This document shows, piece by piece, positions 1 through 7,003 of a stretch of DNA of 8,256 bases. Each line of letters opens with the position of its first letter. The first letter of the stretch is position 1. A model generated the notes under the pieces. It was not told the DNA's origin. It did no database searches and saw nothing but the letters and a program-made list of their open reading frames with translations. The position numbers and the translations under genes are program-made. This stretch comes from Acidobacteriaceae bacterium (GTDB lineage: Bacteria > Acidobacteriota > Terriglobia > Terriglobales > Acidobacteriaceae). Where the stretch lies: positions 1 to 8,256 of the forward strand of contig PMHC01000316.1 of assembly GCA_003156495.1 (NCBI GenBank). The letters run 5' to 3'.

Positions 1-1966
1 CATCGTGCAGACGATCGGCAACGCCGGCCAGTCGATCGCCGCCGGCGTGATTTTTTCTCTGCCGGCGCTGATTTTTCTCGGTTTCGATCTCGAATACTCG
101 CGCATTTTTTTGCTGGCGCTGATCGGCGGCTGGCTGGGCGTGCTGTTCATGATTCCGCTGCGCCGCCAGTTGATTGTCGAGGAGCACGGCAACCTCACCT
201 ATCCCGAAGGCACGGCCTGCGCCGACGTGTTGATGGCCGGCGAAAAGGGTGGCTCCTTCGCCAGCCGCGTCTTCTTCGGCCTCGGCCTGGGCGCGCTCTA
301 CACCTTTTTCCAGAACGAAAATCTCTTCGGCGCATGGCCGGGCACGCCCGTCTATCAGCCCGACCTCGGCCCCCAGCATGTGCTCAAGGGCGCGGCCATC
401 AAGGCCGACGTTACGCCGGAATACCTCGGCGTCGGCTACATCATCGGCATCCGCACTGCCGGAACCATGGTCGCCGGCGGCGTTTTTTCCTGGCTGGTTC
501 TGATGCCGCTGATCTACTTTTTCGGCAAAGATCTGCCCCATGCGATCTATCCCGGCACCATGCCCATCGCGCAAATGTCTCCGGGTGATTTGTGGAGCAC
601 ATACATCCGGCCCATGGGCGCCGGCGCCGTGGCCGCCGCGGGGTTGATTACTCTCATCAAGACCCTGCCCACCATTTTTCATGCCCTGGCCTCCGGCTTT
701 CAGCACATGCACGGGGGAAAGCAGAGTTCGGCTTCTCGCGCGGTGCGCACGGAAAACGATCTTTCCATGCGCTTCGTGGCCATCGGCTCGGTGTTGATTG
801 TCGTCTGCATGTTCTGCTTTCTTGAGTTCAAGCCCGTTCCCGGCGCGTATGTCGGCTGGGGGGCCAATCTGGCGGCCGCGCTGCTGGTGGTCGTCTTCGG
901 ATTTTTGTTTGTCACGGTCAGCTCGCGGATCGTCGGTTTGATCGGCAGCTCGGCCAATCCCATCTCCGGCATGACCATTGCCACCCTGATGGCCACCGCT
1001 GCGGTTTTCCTGGTTCAGGGCTGGACCACCCCGGCCTTCGGCGCGCTGGCGATCATGATCGGCGGCGTGGTTTGCATCGCTTCGGCCAATGCCGGCGATA
1101 CCTCGCAGGATTTGAAGACCGGCTTCATCGTCGGTTCCACTCCCCGCCTGCAGCAGATCGCTTTGATGATCGGCGTGGTCGTCTCCACGCTGGCCATTGG
1201 GCTGACCCTCAACCTGATGAATACCGGCCTCGAGGAGTTCCGCTCCGCTCCGCAGCCCTGGAAGATCGCCGACGTTCATCCTGGCGTTTCCGTGCAGCAG
1301 AACGCCGGCAGCCTGCGCGATCAGATTCCCGTCCTCGGCGCCGACAAATCCACAACCATCCACCACAAAAGCGAGTACATCGTTCTGAATGCCCTGGGCT
1401 CGACCGAGCTGGCTAACGGCAAGTATCTTTACTCGCCCGCCACCGGCCGCATCGAGGTGCAGTGGATTCCCGGCATCGGCAGCGAAAAGGCCGCTGCGCC
1501 GCAGGCGCAACTGATGGCCACGGTCATCAACGGCATTCTTACCCGCAAGCTGCCCTGGGGGCTGGTGATGCTCGGCGTCTTTTTGGTGATCGCCGTCGAG
1601 CTGCTCGGCATTCCCTCGCTCTCGTTCGCCGTGGGCGCGTATCTTTCGATTGGAACGACGCTGGCCATCTTCGCCGGCGGCGTCATCCGCTGGCTGGTTG
1701 ACTCGGCCGCGGCCCGCTCGGGTGAGTCCAAGGAGAGCAACTCCGAGGTTTCGCCCGGCTCGCTCTACGCTTCGGGGCTGATCGCCGCCGGCGGCTTGGT
1801 GGGCCTGCTCGGTGTCGCCCTCAAGGGCTACGAAACCGTCTTCAACAAACCCAATCCGCTTGGCTGGCCGCATACCTTCCTCTTTAACAACGGAGTTTCG
1901 GTGGCGGCGTTTTTGCTGCTGGCTTTTTCGCTGTATTACTTTGCCCGCAAACCGCTGAAGAAGTAG
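1..1966 (+). CDS. OPT-family oligopeptide transporter, 5' end missing
   Basis: Inner-membrane transporter of the oligopeptide transporter (OPT) superfamily, which imports small peptides or metal chelates, usually with protons; the substrate cannot be read here. The frame is open from base 2 and the first visible residues (IVQTIGNAGQS) match an internal OPT segment, so the true start lies upstream and roughly the first transmembrane helix region is absent. Counting base 2 as residue 1, 654 residues are visible. Family-like motifs are NLTYPEGTACADVL (about 64-77), SSANPISGMT (316-325) and NAGDTSQDLKTG (from 363). Many hydrophobic segments alternate with short loops. A hydrophilic stretch of about 100 residues (407-510), ending in AAAPQAQLMATVINGI, separates two membrane blocks. 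The gene ends in basic KPLKK and TAG. Codon use is GC-rich like the secretin cluster. GTG at base 5 is an internal codon, not a start. No neighbour suggests a substrate. Confidence 0.95.
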   Translation, partial: IVQTIGNAGQSIAAGVIFSLPALIFLGFDLEYSRIFLLALIGGWLGVLFMIPLRRQLIVEEHGNLTYPEGTACADVLMAGEKGGSFASRVFFGLGLGALYTFFQNENLFGAWPGTPVYQPDLGPQHVLKGAAIKADVTPEYLGVGYIIGIRTAGTMVAGGVFSWLVLMPLIYFFGKDLPHAIYPGTMPIAQMSPGDLWSTYIRPMGAGAVAAAGLITLIKTLPTIFHALASGFQHMHGGKQSSASRAVRTENDLSMRFVAIGSVLIVVCMFCFLEFKPVPGAYVGWGANLAAALLVVVFGFLFVTVSSRIVGLIGSSANPISGMTIATLMATAAVFLVQGWTTPAFGALAIMIGGVVCIASANAGDTSQDLKTGFIVGSTPRLQQIALMIGVVVSTLAIGLTLNLMNTGLEEFRSAPQPWKIADVHPGVSVQQNAGSLRDQIPVLGADKSTTIHHKSEYIVLNALGSTELANGKYLYSPATGRIEVQWIPGIGSEKAAAPQAQLMATVINGILTRKLPWGLVMLGVFLVIAVELLGIPSLSFAVGAYLSIGTTLAIFAGGVIRWLVDSAAARSGESKESNSEVSPGSLYASGLIAAGGLVGLLGVALKGYETVFNKPNPLGWPHTFLFNNGVSVAAFLLLAFSLYYFARKPLKK

Positions 1967-2041
1967 AGCGCAATGTAATCGGCAAGTTCCGGATCGCGCC
2001 GGTACCGTGACCGGATGATTTCGACCCTTTGCGTTGTGGTT

Positions 2042-2067
2042 CCCCGGTTTCAAAATCGAGACCGGGG
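2042..2067. repeat. Stem-loop downstream of the OPT gene
   Basis: Ten-base arms ccccggtttc (2042-2051) and gagaccgggg (2058-2067) pair with one G-T wobble around a 6-base loop, aaaatc. The structure lies 75 bases after the OPT stop and overlaps the repeat at 2051-2093. It could end or stabilise the OPT transcript, but no T-run follows, so a classic intrinsic terminator is not supported. Confidence 0.6.
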
Positions 2068-2093
2068 GCACCCTCGATGGCACAAATTTAAGC
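2051..2093. repeat. Dispersed intergenic repeat, copy 1
   Basis: This 43-base segment matches 8086-8127 in the same orientation. The first 11 bases (caaaatcgaga) are identical, the last 21 differ at two positions, and the middle has two substitutions and one gap. Both copies lie about 70-85 bases downstream of a gene's stop codon. I infer a genome-wide dispersed intergenic repeat; similar elements near the word ggcaccc are familiar from acidobacterial genomes, but copy number needs a search. Confidence 0.7.
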
Positions 2094-2114
2094 CAGGCAT
2101 GCCCGGAATGCTGT

Positions 2115-2141
2115 CAGGCGCATCCGCTTCTCGAGCGCCTG
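2115..2141. repeat. Perfect 7-bp hairpin
   Basis: Arms caggcgc (2115-2121) and gcgcctg (2135-2141) are perfect reverse complements around a 13-base loop. No T-run follows. The role is unknown; it lies between the repeat copy and the AT-rich stretch leading to the lacI-type gene. Confidence 0.45.
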
Positions 2142-2308
2142 GGTGCGATGGGCGATTTGTGCGCGGCCGCGAGTATGCTTGTGCAATTTATTTGTGTGAC
2201 GGCAAAAACTAATTGCATTGTCCGCTATTAGATGGTTAATCTAGCTCTTGGCCAATTCATTCGCAGTTTTTCTTGCGGGACGATCGCATCATTGGGTTTT
2301 AAAAGGGT

Positions 2309-2436
2309 GCGACTTTAGAGCATTTTTACCAATTGTGTAGAGTGCCGAATCTTGTTGAAGGTTGCCGCTCACTGATGTTCGCGTCAACTCGACGATCCTG
2401 AATTCTATACGTTATTGGTAAAAATGCTTTAGTCGC
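2309..2436. mobile_element. MITE-like inverted-repeat element, 128 bp
   Basis: The left arm 2309-2333 and right arm 2414-2436 are reverse complements: an outer block gcgact and an inner block agcatttttaccaat match exactly, separated by 4 bases on the left and 2 on the right. The 80-base interior continues a weaker imperfect palindrome (for example gtgtagag facing ctatac). No transposase and no clear target-site duplication are seen. The shape fits a small non-autonomous element or a decayed one, or a long hairpin-forming intergenic repeat. Confidence 0.55.
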
Positions 2437-2473
2437 GTCGCAGGGAAATCTATAAGTCGGGGACTTTAGAAGC

Positions 2474-2489
2474 CGAGAAATCTTTCTCG
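2474..2489. promoter_or_regulatory. 16-base palindrome upstream of the LacI-type gene
   Basis: The sequence cgagaaatctttctcg has perfect 7-base arms around tc, and pairing resumes for three more pairs (one a G-T wobble) beyond one mismatch. It lies about 140 bases before the regulator start. LacI-family proteins bind palindromes of about this size and often control their own genes, so this is a candidate operator. The centre is not the CG step usual for the family, and a second copy was not seen, so it is only a candidate. Confidence 0.3.
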
Positions 2490-2615
2490 CTTTAGATGAA
2501 TAGAAATATGAATACATATAGTTCCCTAATAAGAGCTGTAATTGCTTAACGCGTACGGCACTATGTAGGGAATAACAGATTCGGGCGCATCGTACATGCT
2601 CGCAGGTAAGAAAGC

Positions 2616-2620
2616 GGAAG
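2616..2620 (+). promoter_or_regulatory. Ribosome binding site fixing the regulator start
   Basis: GGAAG is followed 8 bases later by ATG at 2629. The in-frame ATG at 2623 would be only 2 bases away, and ATG at 2596 has no good Shine-Dalgarno, so 2629 is preferred. Confidence 0.65.
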
Positions 2621-2628
2621 AAATGACT

Positions 2629-3669
2629 ATGAATAAAAGATATAAACCTATTCCAACGATTCGTGAAGTAGCAGAAATGGCCGAGGTCGGCACCACTACC
2701 GTATCGAGGGTCATTAACGGCGGGCGTAATGTGAATCGCAGTACGCTGGCGCGCGTGCAAAAGGCGATTAAGACATTAGGCTACGTGCCGAGCCAGGCGG
2801 CGCGCACGCTAAAAGGCGAGCGCACTAAGACCGTAGGGTTGGTCATCCCCAGCATCAATGACCCGTTTTTTTCTTCGTGCGCAAAGGCCATCGACGCGGT
2901 TGCGCACGACCATGATTCATTAGTGCTGGTAACTACGACTAACGATGATCCAGATACCGTGATCACTGGAATTAATTTTATGGTTCGGCATAGCGCGGAT
3001 GGAGTGATTGTGGTTCCGGCGAAAACCGAAAACGGCGCGCTGTCTGATCTTTTGTCTAGATTGCCGATGCCCATTGTTTTAATGGATAGGCCGGTGAAGG
3101 GGTTTGAAGCGATTTCTGTAGTGGCCTCGAATTTTGAGGGCGCGCGTCTGGCTACGAAGCATCTGATCGAACATGGATGTAAGCGCATTCTTTGCCTTAC
3201 GGGCGAAACGATGCTTTATACATTGAGCGAGCGCATTCGCGGGTATCAGCAGGTTGTCAAGTCGGCTAAATACCCATGCATGATTGAAACTTCGGCCAAA
3301 AACTATGAGACAACCAAACGAGCGCTAAAACGCGCCTTTTCCGGCAGCAACCCTCCCGACGCGATTTTTACGCTAAAAAACAGCACCACGATTTATGCCT
3401 ATCAGGCATTGCAGCGGCTGAATATTTCGATGCCTCGTCCAGTCGCTTTGCTGGGCTATGACGATTTTGATTTAGCGGAGATGCTTAGTCCGCCGATTAG
3501 CGTGATTCAGCAGCCCATAGAAAAGATCGGCCAGACTTCAGCGGAGATTCTCTTTAAGCAGATACAGGGGTGGAATTCCTCTGATCCGCATTTTCTTCGC
3601 CAACATGCAAAGCAGACGGTGCTTGATGTGAAGCTGATTCGACGCAGATCTTGCGGCTGTCAGGTTTGA
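2629..3669 (+). CDS. LacI/PurR-family transcriptional regulator
   Basis: Predicted 346-residue cytoplasmic repressor of LacI type, within the usual family length. The N-terminal helix-turn-helix spans about residues 10-31 (TIREVAEMAEVGTTTVSRVI), followed by the hinge helix PSQAARTL (54-61), whose final Leu is the residue that normally inserts into the minor groove. A periplasmic-binding-like effector domain follows from about 67 (TVGLVIPSINDPFF), with ADGVIVVP, DRPVKGF, GARLATKHLIEHG and LLGYDDFDLAEMLSPPISVIQQP as typical landmarks. The C-terminus RRRSCGCQV resembles the RRSC ending common in the family. Effector and targets cannot be read; such proteins usually respond to sugars, yet no sugar gene is adjacent. 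Codons are clearly AT-richer (AAA, GTA, TTA, AGA) than in neighbouring genes, suggesting transfer or a different expression class. It converges on smpB 81 bases away. Start chosen by the Shine-Dalgarno; 2596 or 2623 are alternatives. Confidence 0.93.
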   Translation: MNKRYKPIPTIREVAEMAEVGTTTVSRVINGGRNVNRSTLARVQKAIKTLGYVPSQAARTLKGERTKTVGLVIPSINDPFFSSCAKAIDAVAHDHDSLVLVTTTNDDPDTVITGINFMVRHSADGVIVVPAKTENGALSDLLSRLPMPIVLMDRPVKGFEAISVVASNFEGARLATKHLIEHGCKRILCLTGETMLYTLSERIRGYQQVVKSAKYPCMIETSAKNYETTKRALKRAFSGSNPPDAIFTLKNSTTIYAYQALQRLNISMPRPVALLGYDDFDLAEMLSPPISVIQQPIEKIGQTSAEILFKQIQGWNSSDPHFLRQHAKQTVLDVKLIRRRSCGCQV

Positions 3670-3691
3670 TCGGGAAAGAACGGGCGCTTCT

Positions 3692-3706
3692 GCTCGACCT
3701 TCGAGC
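3692..3706. terminator. Short hairpin between convergent genes
   Basis: Arms gctcga and tcgagc pair perfectly around cct in the 81-base gap between the convergent regulator and smpB genes. The position suits a shared terminator, but the stem is only 6 bp and no T-run follows on either strand, so this is weak. Confidence 0.25.
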
Positions 3707-3750
3707 TTCCGCTCTTCGGGTTTCCGACGCCGCGTTGCGCAAATTTTGTA

Positions 3751-4299
3751 TTACCTCATGCGGCTTTTGCTGGCGTTGATGGCAGCGCGGGCTTCGCGGT
3801 CGGCTTCGCGACGGCGCTCGGTCTCCCGCTTGTCCCAATCCTGCTTGCCCTTGGCTACAGCCAGTTCGCACTTGACCCGCCCGTGGCGGAAATAGAGCCG
3901 GGTGGGGATGAGCGTATGTCCTTTGATCTGCGTCTTAGACAGTAGCTTGCGAATTTCGTCGCGATGCAGCAGCAGTTTGCGTGTGCGCATCTCCTCGTGG
4001 TTGGCGATATTTCCGTGGGAGTATGGCCCGATATGCATATTGAGCAGGAAGGCCTCGCCGTCTTTAACCAAGCCGTAGGCGTCTTTAAGGTTGGCGTGGC
4101 CCTCGCGGATAGACTTGACTTCGGTGCCGCGCAGAGCCACGCCGGCCTCGAACTTGTCGAGAAGAAAGTAGTTATGGCCGGCGGCGCGGTTGCTGGCCGC
4201 GTCGCGCTCGCCGCTGGCCACCGGGTTGCGTGGAGCGTTGGCCTTTTTGGCGACTGGCGCGCCTTTGGGGGTAATCACGTGGCTGGTTTGGCGACTCAT
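3751..4299 (-). CDS. smpB: SsrA-binding protein SmpB
   Basis: SmpB binds tmRNA (SsrA) and brings it to stalled ribosomes for trans-translation, in the cytoplasm. The predicted protein has 182 residues. The core begins near residue 38 with AAGHNYFLLDKFEAG, then LRGTEVKSIREGHANLKDAYGLVKDGEAFLLN, the RTRKLLLH segment, and the conserved KGK-Q-WDKRE motif leading into the basic C-terminal tail that folds in the ribosomal mRNA channel. All main family landmarks are present. Residues 1-37 form a basic, probably disordered leader somewhat longer than the E. coli one. ATG at 4299 is chosen because AAGGGAA precedes it by 7 bases; an in-frame ATG at 4323 would add MKIQGKLP. The open frame runs further upstream without support. 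It is divergent from the secretin operon. The tmRNA gene ssrA was not found in the window. Confidence 0.97.
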   Translation of the reverse strand: MSRQTSHVITPKGAPVAKKANAPRNPVASGERDAASNRAAGHNYFLLDKFEAGVALRGTEVKSIREGHANLKDAYGLVKDGEAFLLNMHIGPYSHGNIANHEEMRTRKLLLHRDEIRKLLSKTQIKGHTLIPTRLYFRHGRVKCELAVAKGKQDWDKRETERRREADREARAAINASKSRMR

Positions 4300-4306
4300 A
4301 GGCAGC

Positions 4307-4312
4307 TTCCCT
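4307..4312 (-). promoter_or_regulatory. smpB ribosome binding site
   Basis: Read on the minus strand this is AGGGAA, 7 bases before ATG at 4299. It supports that start over the upstream in-frame ATG at 4323, which has no comparable site. Confidence 0.6.
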
Positions 4313-4486
4313 TGAATCTTCATCCTAGCATCGGCGCTGGGCGCGAGACGAAAACGGCCGATGCCGCGGTGGCTTGCTAAAATGAGGCAGCGTTTATCGC
4401 AACCAACGGGCTTAAAAATTCCCCTCGGGACACCCTCTGGAACCGTTCGGCATTGCTTGCCGGAGCCCGCTGGGGAGTCAGAACGC

Positions 4487-4490
4487 GGAG
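4487..4490 (+). promoter_or_regulatory. Ribosome binding site for the secretin gene
   Basis: GGAG lies 8 bases before ATG at 4499. A second candidate, AGGGAG at 4504-4509, lies 4 bases before the in-frame ATG at 4514; both starts leave the signal peptide intact. Confidence 0.45.
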
Positions 4491-4498
4491 CCGTAATC

Positions 4499-6991
4499 AT
4501 GCCAGGGAGCAAGATGAATAGCCGCACGCACGCTTTGGCCGCTGCCGGAGCCTTAGTCTCGAAGATACTATTTGTCCTTGCGCTGTTCGCCATCGTGGTC
4601 GGCCCGGTTGCCGCCAAGGACAAACTCTACACAAAATCCGTCAATGGCTATTACAAGGATGGCCAGGCCGCCGAAGCCCGCGAGGACTACGACAGGGCCT
4701 TCGAAGATTATCAGAAGGGCGCCAGCAAAGATCCCAAAGATGGGCGCTTTAAGGTAGCGCTGGCCCGGGTGCGTGTGACGGCTTCGTCGATGCACATCAC
4801 CAAGGGGCGCAAGCTGCTCGATCAGGGTGACGTGCAAGGCGCGGTGACTGAATTTCTGCACGCCGCCGAAATCGATCCCAGTAACGAGGCCGCGCAGCAG
4901 GAGCTGGCCCGCGCCCGGAAGAAACAAGGCGCAACGACCGCTGAAATTGGCGTGCCGCAGACGGCCGCGCAGCAGGAGTTGGAATCAATCGGCGCGCCAG
5001 TGGCGTTGAAGCCGCTTTCTAACGAGCCGCTTTCGCTGCACATGACCGAGGACGCCAAGGTTGTCTACGAGGCCGTCGGCAAGGCCGCCGGCGTCAACAT
5101 CCTCTTCGATCCGGATTACATTCCCAAGCGCATTCAGGTCGATCTGAATAGCGTTTCGCTGCTTGACGCTTTGCGCATCGTCAGCGTGATGTCCAATTCC
5201 TTTTGGCGGCCGGTGACCAGCAATACGATCTTTGTTGCGCAAAACACGGTGACGAAGCACAAAGATCTCGACGAGCAAGCCGTCCAAACCTTCTACCTGG
5301 CCAATGCCTGGCAGCAGAACGACCTCAACGACGTGCAAACCGCGCTGCGCAACGTGATGCAGACGGTCAAGGCCTACGCCGTGCAGGGCCAAAACGCTAT
5401 TGTGATGCGCGGCACGCCCGACGAGCTGCTGCTGGCGCAAAAGATCATCAACGATCTGGACAAGCCGCGCGGCGAAGTGGTGGTCGACATCGCCATCATA
5501 GAAGTCAGCAAAAACTGGGAGCGGAATTTGGGCCTCGCCTGGCCCAGCAGCGTCGGGGTGAAGATGCAGGCTTCCTGCGCGGAGACCGACACCTGCAGCA
5601 GCTCCACCAGCTCGTCGGGCTCGAGCACCACCAACGACAGCCCAACCTTGTACGATCTGGGACATCCCAGCTCTAGCGACTTCGCTCTCACCATCGGCTC
5701 GGCCACCCTCGAGCTGCTGCTGACCGACGACAACACCACCGTGCTGCAGAGCCCGCGCATCCGCGCCACCGACGCACAAAAGGCCACGATGAAGATCGGC
5801 TCGCGCATTCCCATCGCCACCGGCTCCTACTCGAACGGAACCTCCACCTCTAACGTCAGCTCCCTGGTCAACACGCAATTCCAGTACCAGGACATCGGCG
5901 TCAATATCGAGATGACGCCGACGATCCATTACGACCACGACGTGACGCTTAAGATCAAAATTGAAGTTTCGTCGCACAGCAGTGACGAAACCATCAGCGG
6001 CGTCACCGAGCCGATCATCAGCCAACGCGTTGTCGACCAGACGCTGCGCCTGCGCGAGGGCGAAGCCAGTATTTTGGGCGGTATTCAGAATCAAGAGGTG
6101 GAAAACAACTGGTCCGGCGTACCCGGACTCAGCGCCATTCCGGTTCTCAAATATCTATTTGGAAACCGGGATCGCATCGTGCAGGACGACGATCTTGTTT
6201 TTGTCGTCGTGCCGCATATTGTCCGCTCGCAAGAGCTGAGCTCAAGCAATCTGCGCGTGATCGACACCGGCTCCGGGCAAAACAACATCGATTTGCGGCA
6301 CATCGCACCGGCTGGCGCGTCGCAAAATGCCGCCTTGCCCACGCCGCCACAACGGCCGGCGGTCGGCACGGCTCCCGCGCAGAGCGCGCTTGAGGCCGCG
6401 CCTAAAATGCTGGCGCAGTTGCGTGCCGATATAGCGGCTACCGAAGCTTCCGCGTTCAGGCCACAAGCGGCGCTGCCCGCATCGAACCAGGCGACTGGCG
6501 CAAGCGCGCCGGTTGCCGCGCAAATAGCGCCGGCAAACGCGGCAAAAAGCGCAGTCGCGCCGGCTGTTGCGTACTCCGGCAAGGCCGGTCTGATGCTGAA
6601 CGCGCCCGCCGCGCCGCTGGCCGTCGGCTCCAGCTTCCAAATTCCGGTTGTGTTTAACGGTGCCGCGGACGTGGCTTCGGTTGCACTGCAGTTGCACTAC
6701 GACGCCGCCAAACTCACGCTCGTTAATGTGGCCAACGGCGATCTTTTAAGCCGCGACGGGCAGTCGGCGCAGTCGGCGCATACCGACGATCCGGCAGGCA
6801 ATTTGACGCTTGGGCTGGCCCGTCCGCCGGGCGCGCCCGGCATCAGCGGAACCGGCGTGCTCTGCGTGCTGACCTTCCAGGCCAAGGCTGCCGGCCAAAG
6901 CCCGCTTTCGATCAGCCGCGCCGCCGTGGTTAACAGCGCACAGCAGCAGTTGCCGGTTGAAAGTTCGCAGGCCGTGGTCGTGGTCAAGTAG
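4499..6991 (+). CDS. TPR-secretin-cohesin fusion (GspD/PilQ-like)
   Basis: Predicted 830-residue outer-membrane secretin, the gated ring through which type II secretion or type IV pilus machines pass protein or pilus. A Sec signal peptide ends near VAA at 39, with no lipobox Cys. Two or so TPR-like helical repeats cover about 44-140. A TonB-short N-terminal (STN) domain spans 178-250 and an N1-type ring domain (TFYLANAWQQNDLNDVQ onward) 261-320. The secretin beta-barrel domain runs about 328-575 and contains VLQSPRIRATD, VPGLSAIPVLKYLFG (541-555) and VVVPHIVRS. A Ser/Thr-rich loop with C360 and C366 interrupts its start. An Ala/Pro/Gln-rich linker (about 580-690) leads to a cohesin-like beta-sandwich (697-830) with VGSSFQIPVVFNG and LQLHYDAAKLTLVNV. 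Start at 4499 is supported by GGAG; 4514 is possible, while 4361 lacks support. The pilin gene begins 12 bases after the stop, so they are likely one operon. Confidence 0.92.
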   Translation: MPGSKMNSRTHALAAAGALVSKILFVLALFAIVVGPVAAKDKLYTKSVNGYYKDGQAAEAREDYDRAFEDYQKGASKDPKDGRFKVALARVRVTASSMHITKGRKLLDQGDVQGAVTEFLHAAEIDPSNEAAQQELARARKKQGATTAEIGVPQTAAQQELESIGAPVALKPLSNEPLSLHMTEDAKVVYEAVGKAAGVNILFDPDYIPKRIQVDLNSVSLLDALRIVSVMSNSFWRPVTSNTIFVAQNTVTKHKDLDEQAVQTFYLANAWQQNDLNDVQTALRNVMQTVKAYAVQGQNAIVMRGTPDELLLAQKIINDLDKPRGEVVVDIAIIEVSKNWERNLGLAWPSSVGVKMQASCAETDTCSSSTSSSGSSTTNDSPTLYDLGHPSSSDFALTIGSATLELLLTDDNTTVLQSPRIRATDAQKATMKIGSRIPIATGSYSNGTSTSNVSSLVNTQFQYQDIGVNIEMTPTIHYDHDVTLKIKIEVSSHSSDETISGVTEPIISQRVVDQTLRLREGEASILGGIQNQEVENNWSGVPGLSAIPVLKYLFGNRDRIVQDDDLVFVVVPHIVRSQELSSSNLRVIDTGSGQNNIDLRHIAPAGASQNAALPTPPQRPAVGTAPAQSALEAAPKMLAQLRADIAATEASAFRPQAALPASNQATGASAPVAAQIAPANAAKSAVAPAVAYSGKAGLMLNAPAAPLAVGSSFQIPVVFNGAADVASVALQLHYDAAKLTLVNVANGDLLSRDGQSAQSAHTDDPAGNLTLGLARPPGAPGISGTGVLCVLTFQAKAAGQSPLSISRAAVVNSAQQQLPVESSQAVVVVK

Positions 6992-7003
6992 GGAGCCGCG
7001 TCG

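Larger units (their letters stand above)
1967..2628. other. Long intergenic region, OPT gene to LacI-type regulator
   Basis: No convincing gene fills this stretch. Short open frames exist on both strands but lack recognisable protein character or a ribosome-binding site. Composition changes along it: GC-rich up to about 2170, then clearly AT-rich to the regulator start. It contains the stem-loop repeat, the 2115-2141 hairpin, the inverted-repeat element 2309-2436 and the palindrome 2474-2489. The promoter of the regulator must lie here or inside these elements. I could not find a -35/-10 pair with good spacing. Confidence 0.7.

Noticed and set aside
2015..2231. Two overlapping ~65-codon + strand frames
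   Set aside because: They run through the stem-loop repeat and hairpin, have no ribosome binding site, and show no protein-like composition.
2326..2760. 144-codon minus-strand frame in the regulator leader
   Set aside because: It overlaps the helix-turn-helix coding region and the inverted-repeat element; no recognisable domain.
3964..4380. 138-codon + strand frame opposite smpB
   Set aside because: Complete overlap with an unmistakable SmpB; the product is only the antisense shadow.
4378..4383. TAAAAT as a -10 box for the secretin operon
   Set aside because: No acceptable -35 at 16-18 bases upstream.
4361..4498. Upstream start for the secretin at 4361
   Set aside because: It would place 46 residues of non-signal-like sequence before a clear signal peptide and lacks a Shine-Dalgarno.
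4985..6094. 369-codon open frame on the minus strand inside the secretin gene
   Set aside because: Its product is His/Val/Asp-rich without domain character and mirrors the GC-rich codons of the clear secretin on the other strand.
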